A stretch of DNA of 64,000 nt from Amborella trichopoda (taxonomy: Eukaryota > Streptophyta > Magnoliopsida > Amborellales > Amborellaceae), in assembly GCF_000471905.2 (NCBI RefSeq), contig NW_006498445.1:1096838-1160837 (forward strand). The letters run 5' to 3'. Position numbers and translations under genes: made by a program. The notes under the pieces are model-generated. The model worked only from the letters and a program-made list of their open reading frames with translations. It was not told the origin of the DNA and did no database searches. Below are positions 10,866 through 21,649 of this stretch, in pieces; position 1 is the first letter of the stretch; each line of letters starts with the position of its first letter.

Positions 10866-11400
10866 TTATGGCTTTATATTTTCGCCTTTCTTTTTCTTGC
10901 CATGGTTTGCTCGTTTTTCTTTCCTCTGTTCAGTTCTTATCCCTACTGATGGTGAGGATAAGGAATGATCCATAGGATGCTCGTTTTGCCCGTGGGGCAA
11001 CAACCGCTTGCTTTGACTTGGGTGGTTGTGATGCCCTTGCGGGTTTTCATCCCAACCCTCGGGGTATGCGTCATTTCTGATTTTTGCAAGGTCCCCGGCA
11101 ATGGTTTTTTTTTTTTTTTGAGCACTGTGCACGTGGATAGCGTAAGGAATGTGGTTCGCTTGTCCACCCAGTGTAGCGACGCGTGAGTGTACACTGAGCT
11201 CTTGAATGGGCTCGAGACATGTGTGGGCTGAGGGGTAGTGTTGTGTACCTGAGTACTGTTTTTCCGGTAGTGGGCACGCCGTTTTTGACGATTAGAGACA
11301 TGCATGTTGGGCAGTAAATGCTGCATCAGAGGGCTACATCGGGACTGCGCAACATCTCGATTACATGTCCTATGTGCCTCCTTCGGACAGGGCATGATCT
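10866..11400. other. non-coding spacer, possible distal promoter
   Basis: No gene is supported; both strands hold only short frames. A phrase GATGCCCTTGCGGGTTTTC near 11030 resembles GACGCCCTTGCGGATTTTCT near 9460, i.e. another piece of the shared 3' module. A T-run lies at 11106-11119. Several ACATGT and CACGTG words start here and run into the promoter at 11405-11628. Confidence 0.4.
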
Positions 11401-11404
11401 TTCA

Positions 11405-11628
11405 CACGTGTGACATGTCGCTTCGTGTGCTGTTCATACTTCTGTACCTCTGAGACATGTGACGTTTTGCTTATGTGGTGTTTCAATTCGCATGCTGGTT
11501 GTTCTTCTGTGCCCCGACTTTTACACGACGCTTCGCTCTGCGTGCTATCTATGCTCCTTCATGACTGGGCCACGTGTCAATCTGCCAGTTTTCTGCGATG
11601 CGCTGTCTTTCCCTTTGGCTTTATAAAA
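11405..11628 (+). promoter_or_regulatory. G-box and TATA promoter of the B antisense unit
   Basis: CACGTG occurs at 11405-11410 and at 11571-11576, the second about 45 bp before TATAAAA at 11622-11628. ACATGTGAC and ACATGTCGC words lie in between. This is a good match to a G-box plus TATA plant promoter, pointing rightward. G-boxes bind bZIP and bHLH factors in plants; which factor, if any, acted here cannot be told. Confidence 0.5.
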
Positions 11629-12036
11629 GGGGTGTGCGGGGGTAGTTCTTATTTTTACCAGGTCCTTTTTACCCAGAGTAAAAACTCTATTATTTTTTTT
11701 CTATCTTCTACCTACGCCTTCCTTCGTTATCGCTCTTTTGAGTAGAGCCTCTTGCTACCCTTGAGTGCTTCCATTAACGACCATGGCCGGCACCTGCTTG
11801 ACTCCTCCTCTAGGAAGTGTATGCCGCTCTTTCTTTTTGATGGTGCCCTCAGCATGACCATGATATTGTTTCCTTTTGGGGCTAACTCTCCTTTTTGCTC
11901 CTTTTGACTCTCCTTTGTAGTGGAGATCCTGGATGTAGACTGCCTGCCCCGTTAAGGGCAATTGGGAGCTGCTCCCAATACTGATATTTCTTTTGTCGGG
12001 GGGAGTTCTCTTAAGGCCCTCGCACCCTCTTGTGTG

Positions 12037-12699
12037 ATGGAGCGACTCTCGAGCACTACTCATGCCAAAGGAGTTGCTCAGCCTAATAGTTGTGAGGATG
12101 TCATGGGTGTCCCAACGGGAAGTGGGTTAAGCTCTGGCCAGGCTGCCAGGCTCGAACGTGGCAAGAGGACTCCTTTAAGTGCGAGGTCGCAAAGTGTTCC
12201 CTCGGGAGTAGGGGAGGAGAGGCGAGAGGGAGGAAGGAGCGAAGGGACCAAGGATCCCCAGTCGGTCTCCTCAGTTTTGAAGAGGAGCACCTGTTCAAAA
12301 AGGAGGGATTCATCTGTTGCGGGTGAGTCACCGGTGACTCCTTCTACCAAGCGTGTGAAGTTTGGTGCTGGTGTGGTTTCGACCCCACCTCCTACGACGT
12401 CGATGCTAATTGTTGCCAAGGCTGAGGACGAGGTCATGAGGGTTGCTGTGGCAATTCCAGCGACTTCTGCTTCGGCTGTTCCCGAAGGGGAGTGGAGGTT
12501 GGAATATGGTTCAGGAGTTCTTTCCTCAGTGTTGGTGGGGTCGTCAGGTCCGAAGGTATCCGCTTCAGGGACACAAGCTGGGGAGCCCTCATCCGGACGT
12601 CACGCCGTCCTCCTCGAATCATTAGCCCTTGTTCTCGGGGGTTCAGTGCTTGATGTTCCACCGCTTTCTTCCATTGGTTCTTCGACCCCAGCTCCATGA
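12037..12699 (+). CDS. Ser-rich, basic, nuclear-protein-like frame antisense to B gag
   Basis: The open frame runs from after 11955 to a stop at 12697-12699; its first ATG is at 12037 (MERLSSTTHAKG...), giving about 220 codons. A further upstream ATG in strong context (ACGACCATGGCC) lies at 11779 in a short frame. The peptide is low-complexity and Ser/Pro/Val-rich, with basic clusters such as LERGKRT, LKRSTCSKRRDSS and STKRVKF that look like nuclear localisation signals. No catalytic domain is seen. It sits where element D carries the linker of its antisense PMD region, which has a similar basic cluster (GRKKRKRPTAAD). I infer it is the linker part of a related accessory frame. Fossil. Confidence 0.4.
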   Translation: MERLSSTTHAKGVAQPNSCEDVMGVPTGSGLSSGQAARLERGKRTPLSARSQSVPSGVGEERREGGRSEGTKDPQSVSSVLKRSTCSKRRDSSVAGESPVTPSTKRVKFGAGVVSTPPPTTSMLIVAKAEDEVMRVAVAIPATSASAVPEGEWRLEYGSGVLSSVLVGSSGPKVSASGTQAGEPSSGRHAVLLESLALVLGGSVLDVPPLSSIGSSTPAP

Positions 12700-13318
12700 A
12701 CGCCGAATTTTAAGGCGCTCACTGTGAAGTGTATGCTCTGGTCGGCACTTTAAGGGCTTAGGGAGTGTGCCCTTTCTGATCTCAAAGACGAGATCGAGGC
12801 AGATAAAGCTTGTACAACTAGCTTAAATGCCGTGTATGATGATGAAGAGACCTTTGACCAGTTGAAAGAGTTGTTGCAAAATCTTGCGGATCGGGGAGCT
12901 AAGGCACTTTACGCAAGACTTTGGTGCAAGCCGCTCATGAGGAATGCCTGACCTGTTTGAGGGTGAGGCAACTCTCGTAAAGGTCCATGAGGAAAGGAAG
13001 AAGCAGATCACTTCTCACCAGGCTCACCTCATGAAGGAAGAGGCGAGCATATCTCACGAAATTCTGGATGCAGAAGATGAGATCGCTCTATTGCAGGCCC
13101 GTGTGGCTAATTCGAAAGCTCGTCGACACCGGTATCGGGAGGTGATGGCCACAATTCTTGCAGACTGGAGTAGTTGAGCTTTGAGGCAAGGGCAATCCTT
13201 GTTTTGTCTGAATTAGTCGCTCAGAACATTGCCTGCGATGAGGAGCAGGTGCAGGCTGCACTGGAAAGCGTGTTGGGGCTGAAGGTAAAGATGCGTGAGG
13301 CTCTCGACAGTTTTTGAG
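12700..13318 (+). pseudogene. coiled-coil tail of the B antisense frame
   Basis: Translations on the + strand are strongly helical and charged: SDLKDEIEADKACTTSLNAV and DDEETFDQLKELLQNLADRG (about 12775-12900), then EEASISHEILDAEDEIALLQ in the 12944-13177 frame, and a last stretch with EQVQAALESVLGLKVKMREA ending at 13318. This is a typical Glu/Lys/Leu coiled coil. PMD-type accessory frames of plant retroelements often end in such a tail, and D has a comparable helical tail at 52235-52660. T-rich 3' sequence with GTAACC and GTATATAATG follows to about 13395. Fossil; broken. Confidence 0.45.
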
Positions 13319-13395
13319 ACCTGGAGGAATCCTCATTTTCTTACTTACTTCCCCCCCATCTTATTGTAACCTTTTTGATCGATGTATATAATGAT

Positions 13396-13767
13396 TGGCT
13401 ATCTTTTTCTTGCTTCATGCCTAGTCCATCGGTGGTTTGCTTTTCCTGCCTCAGCCCCAAACCTCGTCTTTTGCTTTCTTTGAGAAGGGAAATGAAGGGA
13501 TGAACTCAAAGCCCTACTGAGAAGGCATTTGAATTCTTTCATGGTTGTCTTGAATGCCTGATAGGGTTTTCGTTCAAGGCTTTTATATATATATTTTTTG
13601 GGAGGTAGCTTTAAGGTTATACTGCCGTGACCATGGTGAGGCATGTTTAAAGTCTTGCCTTCGATACTACTAACACGATGCGCTTCAGAGTTTCTCACCA
13701 GTATGGGGTACACCCTGGATAGTCCTTGCAATGATGTGTTGACCTTCCACAGCAAAGTGAACTTGCC
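13396..13767. other. junction between the two convergent B units
   Basis: A - strand frame covers most of it but matches nothing I recognise. In element D the corresponding interval holds protease and is about 2.5 kb, so B seems to lack protease. An AT-rich run lies at 13585-13600. Confidence 0.35.
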
Positions 13768-15480
13768 TTAGGATGAAGTCATACAAGGTAGGAAGAGGGG
13801 GGAAGGATTTTGCCTCGGCGGGGTGTCGAGGGGATTTGAAACTACGACCTTGCACTGTTGGGCTCTTTTGATTTTCCTCCCTTTCCTCATGCGGAGGTAT
13901 CCCTGAGCTCGGGGTGCGGGTGCCACATCTGCTTGATGAGAAGCCTCCCTTTTGAGGCTTTTCATCTTGCTGCGATCATGATACACCTCCCATGGTGTGG
14001 GTGTTCTTGTAGGAACGCAGGAAATGTGTTCTTCCAAAGTACTGGGGATAGGACTTCGAGCCTGTTCGGCCTCCTTTTGTTGTGTGGTTTTAGCTTCATG
14101 AATTTCTCCCAAAGGCGGGGACGGTCCATCAGTTAGGACGATCCTACCTCATAGATACCTTTCCAGGATGGATTAGAATTCGAAACAGTGGCATAAGTTG
14201 TGCCCTTTTAGTTGACGATAGCGGTACCAAGAGTCTTGATCTCTTTCGGCAGTCTGCCTTCGTTTCTTGGGTGTGCAAGGCGCTATCATCTCGTGCTGCA
14301 CCATTATGTCGAAGAGGGCAGGAAATCAGCTAGGAGATAGTTCAGTGGCAGAGGCCTTGTCAGTCGGCTCCTCTTGGACTGTGACCATCTGGGAAGCTTC
14401 CGGAGTTTCGAAAGCCTTCTTAAGGTCTTCCAAGTTGATTTGCCATTTTTGAATTAAGGCCTCAATGTGCTCCTTCAGCTGAATGCAGTCTTGCACCGGG
14501 TGACCTAGCGTTCGGTTATAGGCACAATAGTTGGGGTGGTTTACAAGTTCTGCCTATTCCGACCTTTTGATGGCAGGAAGGACCACCATGTCTTGCTCGA
14601 TCAGCATCTTCAAGAGAGTCGGGACCCATGACTTGTTGAAGCTATATTGCTGATTCAGTCTCCGTTCGAACTCTTCAGTTCGATAATAGCTTTGTGGCGG
14701 AGGCACCCTATTATAATTCTGCCTTCGGGTTGCCTGCTGCTGCGGCTCCCCTTGATTTTTGGCCGTAGGACCCGAGAGGTATCTAATGTTGGCAAAGGAG
14801 CAACATTAGCTACGAGTTTAGAGGTGGTCATGACCACCGTGCTGATTAGATTCTTTTGTTGGTTAGCAGGGGGGGTTAGACCAGTTGTTATGAGCTTGAC
14901 CCCCGCCTGAGGTTTGGGCTTGGTCTCCTCCATGATGTCTTAGTAAGCTTTCAATCTTAGCTGCCTTTGTGATCATGCTGGAGAAAGTGGTGGGGTTGTA
15001 AGCTTCAACATGGAAGGAGATTTCTTTCTTCATATTCCTTATACGTGGTTGTACAACCTCAATCTCACCCATGGGATTGCTCTAGCACATAGCAAGTTCT
15101 CTCCACCTTTGAATGTACTAGCCCACTGACTCATCCGCATTTTGGGCAATTGTGAGGAGCTCTTTGGCTTAGACATTCAGCTCTGCTTCGTAGAAGCATT
15201 TATAGAATAACTGCTCCATTTCTTGTCAAGAGTGGATTGATTTTGGTGGCAGGCAGGCGTAACACTTGAAAGCGGGCCAAATGAGAGTTTCTACAAACTG
15301 CCGGAGCAGCAGTCTGGGGTCCGAGGCTGACTCTTGGCATGTAGACATGAAATGGGCCACGTGCTGCTGAGGTGAGCCCGTGCCATCAAAGACCGACAAT
15401 CTCTCATTTTGGTACATGATAGGCAAGGGGATTTGATCAATAAAATGTGGGTAAGGCTTCTGATATGAAACACTTTATTG
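13768..15480 (-). pseudogene. gag and post-gag linker of element B
   Basis: Reading leftward, gag shows MYQNERLSVFDGTGSPQQHV, AHFMSTCQES and RLLLRQFVETLIWPAFKCYA (about 15425-15240), then FHVEAYNPTTFSSMITKAAK (about 15030-14970), which parallels D LHVEASNPTSMLELISKSVR. A Cys/His motif NYCAYNRTLGHPVQDCIQLK lies at about 14525-14465, and EVYHDRSKMKSLKREASHQA at about 13990-13930 parallels D TYHGRSRLKSLRREAVRHAR. The order and wording show B and D gags are close relatives. Fossil; broken. Confidence 0.75.
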
Positions 15481-15815
15481 TGTTTTTGATGCTTGTAAGT
15501 CTTGGATGCCTTTATTGATCATCCGCTGGCAAGAGGACATCGATGGCATAGCTTGGGAAGCTACATTGGGTTGGTCCTCAAAGGAGACTGGAGGATTTGG
15601 AGGCCTTGGGGTTTGGGCCATAAGGAGAGGTTGAGGTCTTTCTTCCTATCCGTGTTGCAGCTTGAGAGGTGAGTTTGCCTCTTGGTGAGAGGTCACTGCG
15701 GGCCGAGCATATTCAAGCCTTTTAGCCTGTCCAAGATGTTGTTTAGTATACTCTCAAAGTGGGCCATTGGGTTTTCAGGGTCTTTCCCAGTATGGCTTAC
15801 CACCATTACCTCAAT

Positions 15816-16095
15816 CTACTCGTCAAAGTCAGGTAATTCGGCAGGGGGATGATCCTGGTCCTCTTCATACCTCGGTCTACCACACCGAGCAACAAGAGCT
15901 GGGCTTGCCCCGTTTGAGCTTGGATATGCCTTGTAGCACATGTGAGTACCGACTTTGGATGGCCTTGGGGTCGGATTGATGTTGAGCCTGGCGTTTGAAG
16001 GCCTTGGGGCCATCATTTGACTTGAATGAGCGCGAGACGGCCTTGGAGCCATATCTCGTTTAACAGCTCTTGACGGCCTTGGGGCCATGGATTGG
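15816..16095 (-). repeat. short coding-like repeat at the start of B gag
   Basis: GGCCTTGGGGCCAT and close variants recur near 15960, 16000, 16044 and 16075, about 40 bp apart, giving a MAPRPSRA-type peptide repeat on the - strand. It would lie in the N-terminal part of gag or in its leader. Confidence 0.5.
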
Positions 16096-16124
16096 GCGAA
16101 GTGGGTTCACCCTCCTATATTTCT

Positions 16125-16149
16125 ACGACATTGCAATGAACAATGTCGT
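16125..16149. other. perfect 9-bp inverted repeat (hairpin)
   Basis: ACGACATTG and CAATGTCGT are separated by 7 nt (CAATGAA). The site is upstream of B gag on the - strand, so in B RNA it would lie in the leader. Function unknown. Confidence 0.6.
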
Positions 16150-18041
16150 TCGTCTCAGGTACCTTCGTGTCTTGTAACAAGTGGAACCGGTTTCATTTTT
16201 GTACGTCTTATGAGTTAGAAGACTTTTACTTTTCATTGGAGGGGTGGCACTTCCATCCCCTTTGCTTGTTTAAGCCGCAAGCTCCGCTAATCTTTCCCCA
16301 GAATAGGAAACGTTTCCAGTTTTCTTCTTGCTAAGTTCGCTCGATGGATGTGCGAGCAAAGCCGATTAACAGGCAGAGTGTGGTGTCCGGGAAGAAGGGT
16401 GCTCGTAAGCGGCTTTGGGGGTTCAGATTTGTATGAAGGAGGGAATGCTGACTGGTTTCCGCCGAGGGTGTGCTCCTATCCTAAGTCCTGCCGCCGGGGC
16501 TAACTCGTGCGTGGAAGGAAGGAGGAGTGGAAAGGATGGTGCTCGAGTCATGTGCTCGTGTGGTTATAGCCTTTGGATTGCTCTGAGCTACAGGATTAAT
16601 ATGCATGTGCTATGAGGAGGAACATATATAGCTTAATATTGGCATACATCGTCGGCTGTGCACATGTGCTATAACTTATGATCGATGATAAGAGACCATG
16701 AAGGCATTTCTATTTGAGATGAAACTTCAGAATGCATATATTCCCTGCCTCTCCATTGGATATTGTAGGAGTTATGGGTGATATGTGATATGACTCTTTA
16801 AAGGATCCATGATACATTGAAATAATGGGGTTTTGACTGATGAAGATTAAAGAAACCTCAGCATAATATATTGAGGTGACTTTTGAAAATGTATATATTA
16901 AGGCCTCATGTGCCTTAAAGTCCAACGGTGATATGACTTGGACGATATTTGGACTTGGCTTAACCCATGTCCGTATCCACCGTCGGCTTGGATATGCCTA
17001 ACTGACACCCTGAAGCTCCATACCTTCGGAACCGAATTGAGACTCTCAGGAAATGATGTCTGAACTACTGTGCCCCTCTTCTCGAAGTTTCGTATTAGTC
17101 GGAGGTTGGATAGCTCATTGACCATATATATCAACAGTTGGAGCTTTAAAGCCCCATGTCTCGTGTGTTCCAGATATAACAACATTTGACTACTAATATT
17201 GTAATTTCTCCCTTAATGTGAGGAATTTCCCAAGATATTGAGACCATTGGATCCTCAGTTCGATCACCCTTAAAAGGTGTGGAAATGTTATGTACAAATG
17301 AAGAAAGTGTATTGAGCGTGATGAACAGAAAGGTGAACCAACGAGTAAAGAAAGGGGGGGACACATCGTAGTCTTTCTGATCAGAAAGCTCGATTGACTC
17401 ACAAGATCGCATATTTGAAATTCAAAGAGAGATGGTTGGCTGCATGTGATGGGCATGATTTCAAATTCACATATGGGTAATGGTTGACCACACATGATAA
17501 GTACAAATTCAAATTTACGTGTGATTGAGATTGGGGTCAACAGGTTTACCCATGGTTTTAAACTCGTGTGAAGCCTTGAGTTCAAATTCAAATCCATAAA
17601 ATCTGCTGATCATCTCACAAATTCAAATTCATGTAAAAGATAAAGACAAAGTGAGGATCTAGCATGGGGGCTAGGAAGAGGATAAACATCATCAAGAAAT
17701 CGACGATGGAGATGTGAAGATGATATTTGTTGGTTGTAAAAGGAAAATTGAAGTCGATCACTTGGAAAGGGTTATAAAAGCCGAGCAAGCAGATGAGAAA
17801 TGGGTTCGCATATTTGTGTTTGAGAGGATATATCTCATTGCTGAGAAATGGGTTCGCATATTTGTCTTTGAGAGGATTATTTACAATGAAAATCTGACAG
17901 ATTTTTCGATGAAGTTCTCTCGACTTTTAACACCTTAAACAAATTAAAAAGATGTAAATAAAGTGGTAGAGAAAGTGGGATAGATCGAATTCAGATTTGA
18001 GGCAAGATTTGTAGGGAAATGAGCAGATCTACTTTCAGATA
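16150..18041. other. unassigned region between B gag and element C
   Basis: No gene is supported. If B is complete its 5' LTR should be here, but no match to 6262-8184 was recognised. At 17400-17640 a phrase with CAAATTCAAATT and CATGTGAT/CACATGATAAG occurs three to five times at 40-60 bp spacing. At 17796-17880 the phrase GAGAAATGGGTTCGCATATT is duplicated at 46 bp. AGGATATATCTCATTG at 17825-17840 recurs exactly at the right edge of C (29603-29618). Confidence 0.5.
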
Positions 18042-19061
18042 TGTGGCAGAGCCAACATGATCGAGAGCATTAAAATATAATTTTTAAGACAAGTTAACAG
18101 ATCGAAAATAAATAAAAAAAGTAGAACAGTAAAAAGAAGAAGAAAGAGAGAGGAAGAAATTATACCAAACCGGGCCGAATGGCCCGAAATTCTCGCCTTC
18201 GAGGGCTCGCCAGTATCAGAACCAGTCCTCTTTGCCTCTTTGATTCGGATGTTGACCAGCAGATCTTTAGTATAAAGGGTTAGATCTAGGGTTGTTGTGC
18301 CCTAATTCTAGTTTTGATCTAGGGTTTTGTGCCCTAGGTCTAGGTTTTCTCAGTCTTTGAGGGCTAGGACTTCAGGAGGCTAGGGTTTCTATATTCCTTA
18401 GGGTTTTCAATCTAGAGATTTTTCTAAAGCTATCGATCTTTTTGGGGTCTGGAGGAGAATATCCTTGGTTTTCTAAGGGTTTTGTGATCTCCTGAGGTTG
18501 AATATGAATTATAATATTTTTTCTAATATTTTAGGATTTTTCCTAAAGTTTTCGAAATTTTCTAAGGGTTTTTCCTATTTTTGGTATTTTTGGGTAATTT
18601 TTCTAATTTCGGGAATTTCTAAGATTTTTTTGGTATCTTTTTCTCTCTCCTTTTGGCTTAGGGAGAGGGGGTATTTATAAGATTCAATTGTTGATTTTTT
18701 CTAAATTGTTTGGAGTTTTTTTCAGAATTTTTTGGATTTATCTTGAAGTTTTAGCCTTATCTAATTAAAAAAACATGTTTATTGCATCATCAGCCCGCGT
18801 CTGGGCATGTTGGGCCCGTTACTGCCCGGCCCGTAGCCTGATAATTGTGTCTCATAAGGACTAAATTGTCATTTGTTATATCATTTTATCCGTAGGTCAA
18901 ATTCAGGCGATTCTTAGACTGTTGGAAAGCTCTTGGGCTCTACTTCAAATTGGGATAGGATTTGGGTGGTTTTGGGGTAATTAAATTGGTTCTAATAGAT
19001 AATGTGGTCCTAAGAGTTAGAAAACCATAGAATTTGCCAGATTTAAAATGGAGTGTCTACA
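18042..19061 (-). repeat. 3' LTR of element C
   Basis: The - strand starts TGTAGACACTCCATTTTAAA at 19061 and aligns along its length with 28555-29602. The inner end is uncertain by about 10 bp (TG at 18042-18043). It has a - strand TATA box at 18672-18680. The stretch downstream of that box (18260-18580) holds several AGGGTTT words, i.e. AAACCCT in the element sense. Confidence 0.88.
18672..18680 (-). promoter_or_regulatory. TATA box in the C 3' LTR
   Basis: The - strand reads CTTATAAATACCCCCTCTCC; the same box is at 29198-29206 in the other LTR. Transcript start is expected near 18645. Confidence 0.65.
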
Positions 19062-19079
19062 GTTGCCCCTCTTTTTCAT
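19062..19079 (-). other. polypurine tract of element C
   Basis: The - strand reads ATGAAAAAGAGGGGCAAC directly before TGTAGACAC. This is the classical plus-strand primer site next to a 3' LTR. Confidence 0.85.
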
Positions 19080-19739
19080 TCCTTATCCTTTGAGGGACAG
19101 GTAAGTGACAAAGAAGTAGACACTTTGATATTCCCTATCCTTTGAGGGGCAGGTGAACGTCAAAGATAAAGAAGATATTTTAAATTTCTTCCTGAGGTCA
19201 CGTGGTCAGGGGGCACACCAACTATCCCTCCAAGTCATTGCGCACACTGAGCTCACCCACCTAGGGCATTTTTCCTCATAGGGTTTTCGACGTGCAATGT
19301 TGGTGAGTTATACAAGCTTGAAACTCGAGTTGGATTTTCTAGCCATGCCACTTAACTTCAGGGATTTTTGTAGTTTGAATTTTTAACCCTAACATTTTCT
19401 TTAATCTCTTTAAGGTTTCCTAAGGCTGTCTATAAAAAAAAGATTTCTATAAGAAGAGACTTGTCTAGCTGAATCCGAAGTGAAAGACGAGGCAGCAACG
19501 TGGCAATTGTGGCAACGCGGTAATCATCATATAAGGGTGTCCAAGCTTTTTCATATTTTTAAAAACATTTTTTAGAATTTTTTGAAAGTAGGGGGAGATT
19601 TGAAATAGAACACGGAGTAAGGACATGTTACGATTTTAACAAAGAAATTAAAGTTTTTAGAAAACACAAGACATATAGTGAAAATTTTGAAAAGAGAAAG
19701 ATATTTCGAAAAACTCCGATGGTTAGCAGTTTAACTCCT
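19080..19739. other. 3' untranslated region of element C
   Basis: No coding potential. Contains a duplicated phrase TATCCTTTGAGGGGCAGGT / TATCCTTTGAGGGACAGGT near 19084 and 19135. Confidence 0.6.
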
Positions 19740-20870
19740 GCAACCATAGAGCCCTCTAAACAGTTTAGCGTCATGCAACGATGAAGCATACACCCGACCC
19801 TTTGACATCAATTCGGGGATAGACGGGATCCATCGAACATGGTGGTTGTGCCCTGGATACACTCGACCTTTTTGCGTCATACGGGGCGAGACGGTACCTG
19901 CCTCGGCTCTTTTATGTGGCACAAGTTTGACGTTTTTCATCGAACATGGTGGTTGTGCCCTGGATACACCCACCTTTCACGTCATATGGGGATAGATGGT
20001 ACCTGTCTCGACTCTTTTACATCGCATGAGTTTGACGTTTTTCATCAAACATGGTGGTTGTGCCCTGGATACACCCACCTTTCACGTCATATGGGGATAG
20101 ATGGTACCTGCCTCGACTCTTTTACATCGCATGAGTTTGACGTTTTTTCATCAAACCGGGTGGTTGTGCCCTGGATACACCTAACCTTTCATGTCATATG
20201 GGGATAGACCGTTCTTGCCTCGGCACTTTTACATTGTACGAGTTTGACGTTTTTCCATTGATATAGGGTGGTATACACCCGACCTTTCACATCATACGGG
20301 AATAGATGATACCTGTCTTGGCTCTTTTATGCCGCATGAGTTTGACGTCTTTCCATTAAACAGGGTGGTTGTGCCCTGAATACACCCGACCTTTTATGTC
20401 ATACAAGGGCAGATGGTACTTTCCTCGGCTCTTTTACGTCGTATGAGTTTGACATCTTTCCATTGAAACATGATGGTTGTGCCCTGAATACACTCGACCT
20501 TTCACGTCATACTAGGGTAGACGATATCTGCTTCGGCTCTTTTACGTCGCACTAGTTTGACGTCTTTCTTGTCTTGGTTCTTAAACGTTGCACGAGTTTG
20601 ACATTTTTCCTATCTCGACTCTTAACGTCGCACGAATTTGACATTTTTCCTGTCTCGGCTCTTTAACGTCGCACGAGTTTGACGTTTTTTTCCTGTCTCG
20701 GCTCTTTTAACGTTGCATGAGTTTGATGTTTTTTTCATGTCTCAACTCTTTAACGTCGCATGAGTTTGACGCTTATCCTGTCTCGGTTCTTTTACGTCGC
20801 ACGAGTTTGACGTTTATCCTGTCTCGAATCTTTTATGTCGCACGAGTTTGACATTTTTCTGAATTGGACT
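19740..20870. repeat. composite 105-bp and 41-bp tandem array in the C 3' region
   Basis: The phrase GGTGGTTGTGCCCTGGATAC recurs near 19838, 19945, 20049, 20158, 20362 and 20470 (with a variant between), period 105-106 bp, about seven units. From about 20560 the array changes to a ~41-bp unit (TGTCTCGGCTCTTTAACGTC + GCACGAGTTTGACGTTTTTCC), which is also a part of the longer unit, for about seven copies. The short unit holds AACGTC / GACGTT around a 10-nt spacer. Arrays between pol and the 3' LTR are common in Tat elements. Confidence 0.88.
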
Positions 20871-21640
20871 TTGGGGCATCATACACACACATGGGGATGA
20901 GCTTGCCTCATTTCACCTCAGGGGGCCCATTCGAGAGAAAAACGCTCCTAGACTAGCCAATACCATCATTGACGAAGTTCACCCATCTCCGATGTGTAGT
21001 AGTTGGTAGTTATACTCATACAACTGTGGAGTGCCTGACTAATTTCAAACCTTCATAACAGGCATAGGAAGTTAGCTTCAAGAACGAGGCCAGATCGACT
21101 AACAGTTTAACCTCTTGTAGTGATGGAGGAAGTCCTTTATAAAAGGGAGGGTTTTAACAATCAGATTGAAAAAGCGCTTTAAAAAGGGACGGGCTTTACA
21201 GTTTGCCACCTGTGGCCCCTTTCGTGGTCATTTTCTTTGTTATAATTTACCCAAAGATGATGAAAGGATTACCTTGTGGGATCGTGAGAACTCAAAAGTC
21301 TCGAAGTTTTCTTTTTACCTTTGGAGCTTTCATCCTGTGCTTCGCGGGTCTATGACGAGTTCTCTAGATTTTTGCTGAGCTTCCATCTTGGAGAGGTCCC
21401 GATGTTCTTTCAGGATTCTTTGAAGTCACTTCGGTTTTCCATTCATATCACGCTCCCACATCTTTCTGAGTTGGTTATGTTGGGAACCTACATGGCTTAG
21501 GAGGAGTCTTCGTCCTCAGGATCTGCTTGTCCCGTTTAATTGGAACTTGCAAGTACTTGTTTATACTTGAGTGTTTTTTAATCAAAAGCTCCTTCATGGA
21601 GATTTTTGTTTTTTGGATGACTTTTCAGGTTTTACCACTC
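20871..21640. other. non-coding interval between C integrase and the array
   Basis: No frame resembles a known protein. Probably the proximal 3' untranslated region of element C. Confidence 0.5.
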
Positions 21641-21649
21641 TTTTGAGCC

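Noticed and set aside
17825-17840. 16-bp match to 29603-29618 as the target-site duplication of C
   Set aside because: Too long for this family and 200 bp away from the LTR edge.
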